Of a stretch of 64,000 nt of DNA, positions 59,147 through 64,000 are shown piece by piece. Origin of the DNA: Erodium maritimum (lineage: Eukaryota; Streptophyta; Magnoliopsida; Geraniales; Geraniaceae); NCBI GenBank assembly GCA_963921825.1, contig OY997594.1:5151001-5215000 (forward strand), given 5' to 3'. Numbering within the stretch: position 1 is the first letter of the stretch; each line of letters begins with the position of its first letter. The notes below the pieces were generated by a model. That model was given only the letters and a program-made list of their open reading frames with translations, ran no database searches and had not been told where the DNA came from. The position numbers and the translations under genes are program-made.

Positions 59147-59425
59147 TTTAATCGTATTTTAATAATTATGTTTTAAATTATCTACTTATGTATTAGCGTT
59201 TAAATTATCTAGCGTTTTAAATATTATGTAATGTTTGTGTGGTATGAAATAAAATTAGTATTAAAAATGTGGGGTGCTTTTTTAATTAACTAAAACTGTG
59301 TAGACACTTCTCCAGACACTACCATTGGAGGAGCAGTGTCTGGAAGCAGTGTCTAGAGACCAAAAACAGTGGTTAGACACTGCGCATAGACACTGTGCAG
59401 TGTCTAACCATTGGAGATGCTCTAA

Positions 59426-59755
59426 AAAGTGCTGTTTTTTTTGCAGTCAACAAGTCAACTACTCAATTGCATCTCATCCATCCATTCTTAAAGTGGATGG
59501 CTCAGATTGGTTCTCTGGTTTTTAGGTTAAGACATGGTTTGTATTTGATTTCTCCTCTTGATTATCATATACAATTATATAAACTTGACTTACTATTCCA
59601 AAATTAAAAATCCAAAATACATTAATATCTAAAATGGTTTCCTTAAGAAGATATTTTTTACAAACAACCCCTAGTTTGTGTAGGTAATATAAAAAAGTCA
59701 TTATACAATCTAGTTATACTTAAAAAAAATCAGTCCAAAATACGATTATCACTTT
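59426..59755. other. AT-rich spacer
   Basis: Nothing recognised. Confidence 0.4.
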
Positions 59756-60385
59756 AATCATTTTTTTATCAGCAAATTAAATTTAAATTAAAACTCTTTT
59801 TGAGGGAAAAAAGGAGTACAAACACACAAAAAACCACCAACAAGGAGGGGCTGAACACATCTCAGCCTCAACCAAAACCAAACAAAACAAGCGATTCAAC
59901 ATGGACCCAACCAACCACCGATCCTACACGGATCCAGCCAACAACCAACAACCAAACCTACAAGGAGCACACCTAAACAACCAACAAACCTACACGGAAC
60001 AGAACACAACCAGAAGGGCTACAACCCAAAGACAACCAAAGAAGTCAAGAAACAGACAGAAAAAACAAGAGAGGTCAATACCCTGATTTTACCACCAGGG
60101 CCGGCCCTGAGAATTTGGATCCCCAAACGACTCATTTTTTTGAGCCCCTTAATCTCGATTTTTTTTACCGAAACCATTTAATACTTTATTAAACTAACTA
60201 ATTAATATTTTATTATTTATATAAAATTACATATATACTCTCAAATATTTTTTATTTTTCTTTAGCCCCAAGCCATAGCATCGACTGCTTGGCCTCAAGG
60301 CCGACTCTGTTTACCACCATAAAGCACACGAGAAAAAGATTTTTTTAAACCAAGATTTTCCAACCTTTAAGGGAGACAAAACGAT
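59756..60385 (-). mobile_element. LINE 3'-end fragment
   Basis: On the minus strand the sequence reads TGAGGCTGAGATGTGTTCAG, GTACTCCTTTTTTCCCTCAA, AGAGTTTTAATTTAAATTTA, GCTGATAAAAAAA, a texture I recognise from the 3' untranslated ends of plant L1-type LINEs, with a short A tail near 59761-59767. No ORF2 is left. A hAT MITE is inserted into it. The upstream (right) limit is uncertain. Confidence 0.5.
60096..60309. mobile_element. hAT-type MITE with 8-bp target duplication
   Basis: A 214-bp element with ends CAGGGCCGGCCCTGAG and, reverse complemented, CAGAGTCGGCCTTGAG (13 of 16 matching). It is flanked by the perfect 8-bp direct repeat TTTACCAC (60088-60095 and 60310-60317). CAGGG-type ends and an 8-bp duplication identify the hAT superfamily. 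Non-coding. Confidence 0.88.
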
Positions 60386-61240
60386 CAAACTAAATTGGAC
60401 CGATAGAAGAGGAGGTTGATCCGAAGAACTGATCCGGTGGAAATGGAAGAGAGAAAATGGGCAAGGCAGTCCTAAAACCTGGCCGACCACAATTAATACA
60501 ACTAGAAATGGTATCTTTTAAGGAAGTTTTAATTATTACGTCACCATATACATTAGAACTGTAGAGGTTGGGATCCTCTACACGCAGCCCCACGTTTCTT
60601 TTTATCTGGTGCACACGAATCAAGCACAAGAGGAAGTTTGAGGTTTCTATAGAAGGGCCCCTGTTCCGAATCTCACGTGACAGAGGCGGCAGGTCACGTG
60701 CGCGTCCTCTTACATTTGTTTTATTTTTTATTTTTTTAATTGCCGAGGTTGGTATTATAGTTTTATAGTCGAAGGAGGAGGACATGTCTTATATTATAAC
60801 AACCTCTAACAAACATTCTTTGTCTTTAGTAATATATACATATTCTTTAATTATCAAAATCAGGATACGATTCACCTTTGTCTTGCCGACAAAACGTGTT
60901 TAAGCTCGGAGAAGAAGGCCTTAAGCGATGCTTAACTAAATATTAGCATGAGTATATTAATTTTTGTTGAAATAATTGCCCCCCAAAAAATGTGTGTATT
61001 ATGTTTTGTTTGTACTTTGAATGAATAGTTTTAATTTCGGTATTTTTTTTACTATTTCTTTCATATTGTTATTCCTATTGATGCAAAGAAAAAAATTAAT
61101 TACTAAAACATAAATTATGAAGCCCAAACAGTAATATAAAAGTAAAGGAACATATTGACGTTAACAAGATCTGACAAATTGTTTTATGAAGCCGTGTACA
61201 TAAAAATAAGTGAATGATAACTTGCACCTGTTTCAATTAA
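60386..61240. other. Gene-free spacer with a G-box pair
   Basis: No gene recognised. TCACGTGAC (60673) and GTCACGTGCGCG (60694) form two close CACGTG boxes, but no gene start follows. Confidence 0.4.
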
Positions 61241-61252
61241 CAAATAACAGTT

Positions 61253-62613
61253 TTCTCCTGAGGTAGACACAAGTATTCTCCTAAAATAATGGGGTGTTTT
61301 GTGACTGAGGGGCTTGTTCTTTGGAAGCGTGTTATTTGCGCTTGTTTTAGGTGGAAGGAGACTGAGTGGTATCTAGGAGCGCTCTCGGTGCCTTCAAGTA
61401 CCTCCTCGTTGTTCTTTCGGCATGTGATGAGGTTAGCTCGGGATCTCGGTTTGAGAGAGTTTTTGGTCCAGACACTCTGAGATGGGTGGTCGGTGCTGGG
61501 ACCACGATTCGTTTTTGGGAGGACCCGTGGCTCTTTGATACCGCTCTAGCGATTCGTTATCCTCGTCTTTACAGGGTGGCAGAGGGTCATCATGGGTCGG
61601 TTGCGTAGTTCTTTATGGATGAGGAGTGGTCGTTCCAATTTTCGAGGGGTCTTCGGGTTTGGGATGAGGTGACTTTGGAGGAGACTAGGGTCCGCCTAGT
61701 GGGGTTTCGTCTGGTGCGCGATCGCCACGATACGCTGGTCTGGTCTTGGGATCCGTAAGGGTTCTCTACAACTAGAGTTTTTCAGGTTTTGGCTGGTTGG
61801 GTGTATTTTGGTGTCGTGCCTTGGGCTTCTGTTATCTGGTCTACCCCTGCTCCGCCCAAGATTCATTTGTTTTCTTGGTTGTTTGCTCATGGAGGGGTCC
61901 CTACTATTTCCTTCTTGGTGGATAGAGGTGTGCCGATTCAGTTAGCCCGGTGGAGATGTGTTCTGTGTGGTTCAGGTGGTGAGGATGTCGGACACCTGTT
62001 TGTTGCTTGCCCGAGGACTTGGAGATTCTGGTCCCTGATTTTAGGGTGGTGGAGTGTTGTGGGAGTGTTGCCGCTGTCTTCTACTATTTTCCTTGAGTCT
62101 TGGATGTCCTTGGTGGGATCTAGGAGGCTGAGGTCGGAGTGGGTTGGCATTAGGTTTCTTTGTCTTTGGCATATCTGGTTGGAGCGCAGTCGTCGTGTTT
62201 TCTCTGGATCTGCTTGCATTGACCCGAGCATTCTTCTAGTTAGGGTTTAACAGGGGTCCTTCACCAGCGTGAGAGCATCCGGTCGGCATTTAAGTTTTCT
62301 CGAATGGATCGAGTCTCCAGATGCTACTCTGACTAGGAGCACCTAAGGTTTGCCTTTCCATGTTTGAGGAGCTCTGCACCTTGTTCTCTGATCCTCGTTG
62401 ACTCTTCTCTCTCCTGTCATGGCTATCCTGACGAGTTGTTGGTTGTTGAGGTCGACCGAGGTGACCTTTCTATTTATTTTCTGTTTTCTGTTTTTTGTCG
62501 CTTTTCTTTTTTGGTTTTTTGTTGAACTTTGGTTTGGCGGTGTGTGACTCTTATCCCGGGATCCACACTCCCTTTTATTTTAATGCATTCCCTTCTCTCC
62601 GATAAAAAAAAAG
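61253..62613 (+). mobile_element. 5'-truncated LINE, C-terminal part of ORF2
   Basis: Plus-strand frames encode the end of an L1-type reverse transcriptase protein. WVVGAGTTIRFWEDPWLFD lies near 61482-61540. The zinc-binding zf-RVT domain follows (PPKIHLFSWLFAHGGVPT, CVLCGSGGEDVGHLFVACP, near 61850-62020). The frame is broken by stops near 61605 and 61757 and by a frame change. After the coding part comes a T-rich 3' region and nine A residues (62604-62612). A likely imperfect target duplication is CAAATAACAGTT (61241-61252) against CAAATAAGAGTT (62614-62625). 5' truncation is normal for LINEs. Confidence 0.8.
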
Positions 62614-62625
62614 CAAATAAGAGTT

Positions 62626-63564
62626 ATGATTGATTTTACATGTAACTATTTTTTATTTAAAAACTGATGTAATAATATTTTCTTTATCAACCAAATTCAT
62701 TATATTTGGATCGTACATGGTGACATGGGTTAACAAAAGTCAAAAATGGAGAAAAAGATAAAACGGTTAGGAGTTAATGTAGTTTTGAAGGTCAAAATTG
62801 AGTAACCTAACCGTATCTGTAACTAAATGCACCGTCCTTTTTTCAACTTAGTGCCAAATGGCACTACTCGTAATTTTATCCAAAAACTCTCAAATAGCTT
62901 GACACACAAGTTTCTGGCATGCATACCTGTGGCGGTGCTCTGAAAACTATATATCACAAATGACTTATTTTTTTTCTAATTTATAAATTTGAATGGATGA
63001 CGATTTTTTGTAATACATATTAAAATTTTCGTACTGATTAATGCTTCTGTATAATTGCATGTGAAAGCTTTTTATTTTTAATTTCTAATCAAATCATTGT
63101 AATTTGTTTTGGAACCACGATTCAATGACATTCGATTTTATTTAATCTTTTCACCCAAACAAGCCTTATCTCACACAGTAGCTCTTCATTGGTGCTCAGA
63201 CTTAAAGAAAGTCAACTACTTTGGGCTCTGAAATTGAGAAAAAACCGACTTGATTTTTATACTATCAATCCGGGTCAACTTCATGAGAATTCCTTAACTG
63301 ATGAGTTTCATGTGACTTTCGAAAGTCACGTGCTTCAGTTACCTTTTCATCCAAGCAATCTGACTATTGAACTCTGAAAAATATTTCTTATCTGACTTTT
63401 ATTACTGTAGAAGACACAAACAAGCTAGCTTTCTCAAGTGACTGTCCAAAATGCAATATTACATATCAATGAAGAAAAGATTCATGCAGATACCAAACAA
63501 CTCTACATTAAGACATGAGAACCAGAGGGTATAGTATAGAGAGTATCTCTGGGATTTTCGCTTG
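62626..63564. other. AT-rich spacer and 3' region of the DUF300 gene
   Basis: No gene recognised. GTGACTTTCGAAAGTCAC, a perfect 18-bp palindrome, lies at about 63312-63329 inside a 62-codon frame of no known similarity. Confidence 0.4.
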
Positions 63565-63774
63565 TCACTCGGTCTTCTTGGTTAACTTCAACTTTGCTTC
63601 TACTTCTCCACTGTATGGATGGACATGGTAAGCGTACTGTTGGAGCACAGAAAAGACGACCATCTCCAGACACACCAGCACGTTCTGAAGAGCTTCCTCA
63701 ATGTGCTCCACGTCTAGCCAGAAATGATGAGATCTTATGATTCCCACAGCAGCCAGTATCTCAAGCACTATTCC
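63565..63774 (-). CDS. DUF300 (LAZ1/TMEM184-type) membrane protein, last exon
   Basis: The final exon of a minus-strand gene begins after a TTGCAG acceptor (63775 upward) and ends at a TGA (63565-63567); it encodes 69 residues. The sequence EILAAVGIIRSHHFWLDVEH, ALQNVLVCLEMVVFSVLQQY, AYHVHPYSGEVEAKLKL matches the last transmembrane helix and tail of the DUF300/organic-solute-transporter-alpha-like family, which includes plant LAZ1, a tonoplast protein linked to cell death and brassinosteroid signalling. The lower-case candidate start at 63786 is intronic, not a real start. The remainder lies beyond the right edge. From memory Arabidopsis At4g21570, the neighbour of VPS28-1, is of this family. 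Confidence 0.85.
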   Translation of the reverse strand, partial: GIVLEILAAVGIIRSHHFWLDVEHIEEALQNVLVCLEMVVFSVLQQYAYHVHPYSGEVEAKLKLTKKTE

Positions 63775-64000
63775 CTGCAAGTACAAGTTACGTCTATGTT
63801 AAGAAGTGATAACATAATCAACATTACCAAATTAGTGTCTTACTTTCCTATATCGAGTATTCTAAAGTAAGTGCTATTTTCCTTTTTCTTTTTTGGAATC
63901 GAATTATATATGGATTGCCAAATATCCTTTTTATATGAGTTAGTAACATTGACACTTGTATATCCTTAGGTAAACTAGTTAATAACATCAGAATCATCAG

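Larger units (their letters stand above)
57013..59422. mobile_element. PIF/Harbinger-type element, ends intact, with two Myb-like ORFs and no transposase
   Basis: Terminal inverted repeats GAGCAGCTCCAACGG (57013-57027) and GAGCATCTCCAATGG (reverse complement of the right end, to 59422) are flanked by TAA on both sides (57010-57012 and 59423-59425), the duplication used by PIF/Harbinger. Subterminal regions are packed with GTGTCT/AGACAC words in both orientations, able to form hairpins (CGTGTCTACGC...GCGTAGACACG), as expected of transposase-binding sites. Inside are two plus-strand genes for Myb/SANT-type proteins, each with its own TATA-like leader. No DDE transposase is present, so mobility would need help from another element. 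Confidence 0.85.

Noticed and set aside
63189-63377. 62-codon frame near the DUF300 gene
   Set aside because: No known similarity, contains a palindrome and lies in an AT-rich spacer; more likely part of a small repeat.

Overview
The window is nuclear DNA of a flowering plant, almost certainly a eudicot. Genes have many short exons with GT/AG introns and AT-rich introns and spacers. The recognisable products are plant-type: a plastid-style Mpv17/PMP22 protein, sphingosine kinase, a VAL-type B3/CW repressor, a DUF4408/DUF761 protein and a DUF300 protein. Much of the spacer is transposon debris. The species cannot be named from sequence alone.

Layout. 1-2470: left-truncated Ty3/gypsy fossil on the minus strand (LTR, primer-binding site, gag, protease). 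2471-5085: spacer with a foldback repeat. 5086-8845: Mpv17/PMP22-family gene (+, 7 exons) carrying a tRNA-derived SINE and a foldback MITE in introns. 8846-13587: gene-poor, with a degenerate LINE ORF1. 13605-16026: ORF1-only LINE insertion (minus) bounded by a perfect 17-bp target-site duplication, ending 228 bp before the sphingosine kinase start codon. 16254-20409: sphingosine kinase (+, 10 exons). 21478-26846: two 397-bp, nearly identical direct repeats enclosing an orphan first exon, an LTR-like fossil and a nucleoredoxin-like gene without catalytic cysteines (minus). 27414-29000: decayed PIF/Harbinger transposase. 29001-32815: AT-rich spacer. 33033-40691: VAL-type repressor (+, 14 exons). 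42336-42965: VPS28 (minus), with a 3 x 115-bp tandem repeat in its probable leader intron. 44891-49562: SYF1/XAB2 splicing factor (+, 5 exons). 49563-53584: spacer. 53585-54697: DUF4408/DUF761 gene (minus) split by one in-frame TAG. 55153-62613: cluster of transposons (Tourist-like MITE, long-TIR foldback, a Harbinger-type element with two Myb-like ORFs and no transposase, a hAT MITE nested in a LINE tail, a 5'-truncated LINE ORF2). 63565-63774: last exon of a DUF300 gene (minus) running off the right edge.

How genes relate. Plant genes are mostly independent transcription units, so no operon logic applies. From memory, the order sphingosine kinase, VAL3, VPS28, DUF300 matches the Arabidopsis run At4g21540-At4g21550-At4g21560-At4g21570, so the window is probably a conserved ancestral block diluted by transposons and by extra genes (nucleoredoxin-like, SYF1, DUF4408/DUF761). 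VPS28 and SYF1 are divergent and share a spacer of about 0.9 kb. VAL and VPS28 are convergent.

Most interesting: the ORF1-only LINE with intact ends at the sphingosine kinase promoter; the complete-ended Harbinger-type element with tandem Myb-like ORFs and GTGTCT-rich ends; the cysteine-less nucleoredoxin inside a recent duplication; and the single amber codon in the DUF4408/DUF761 gene.
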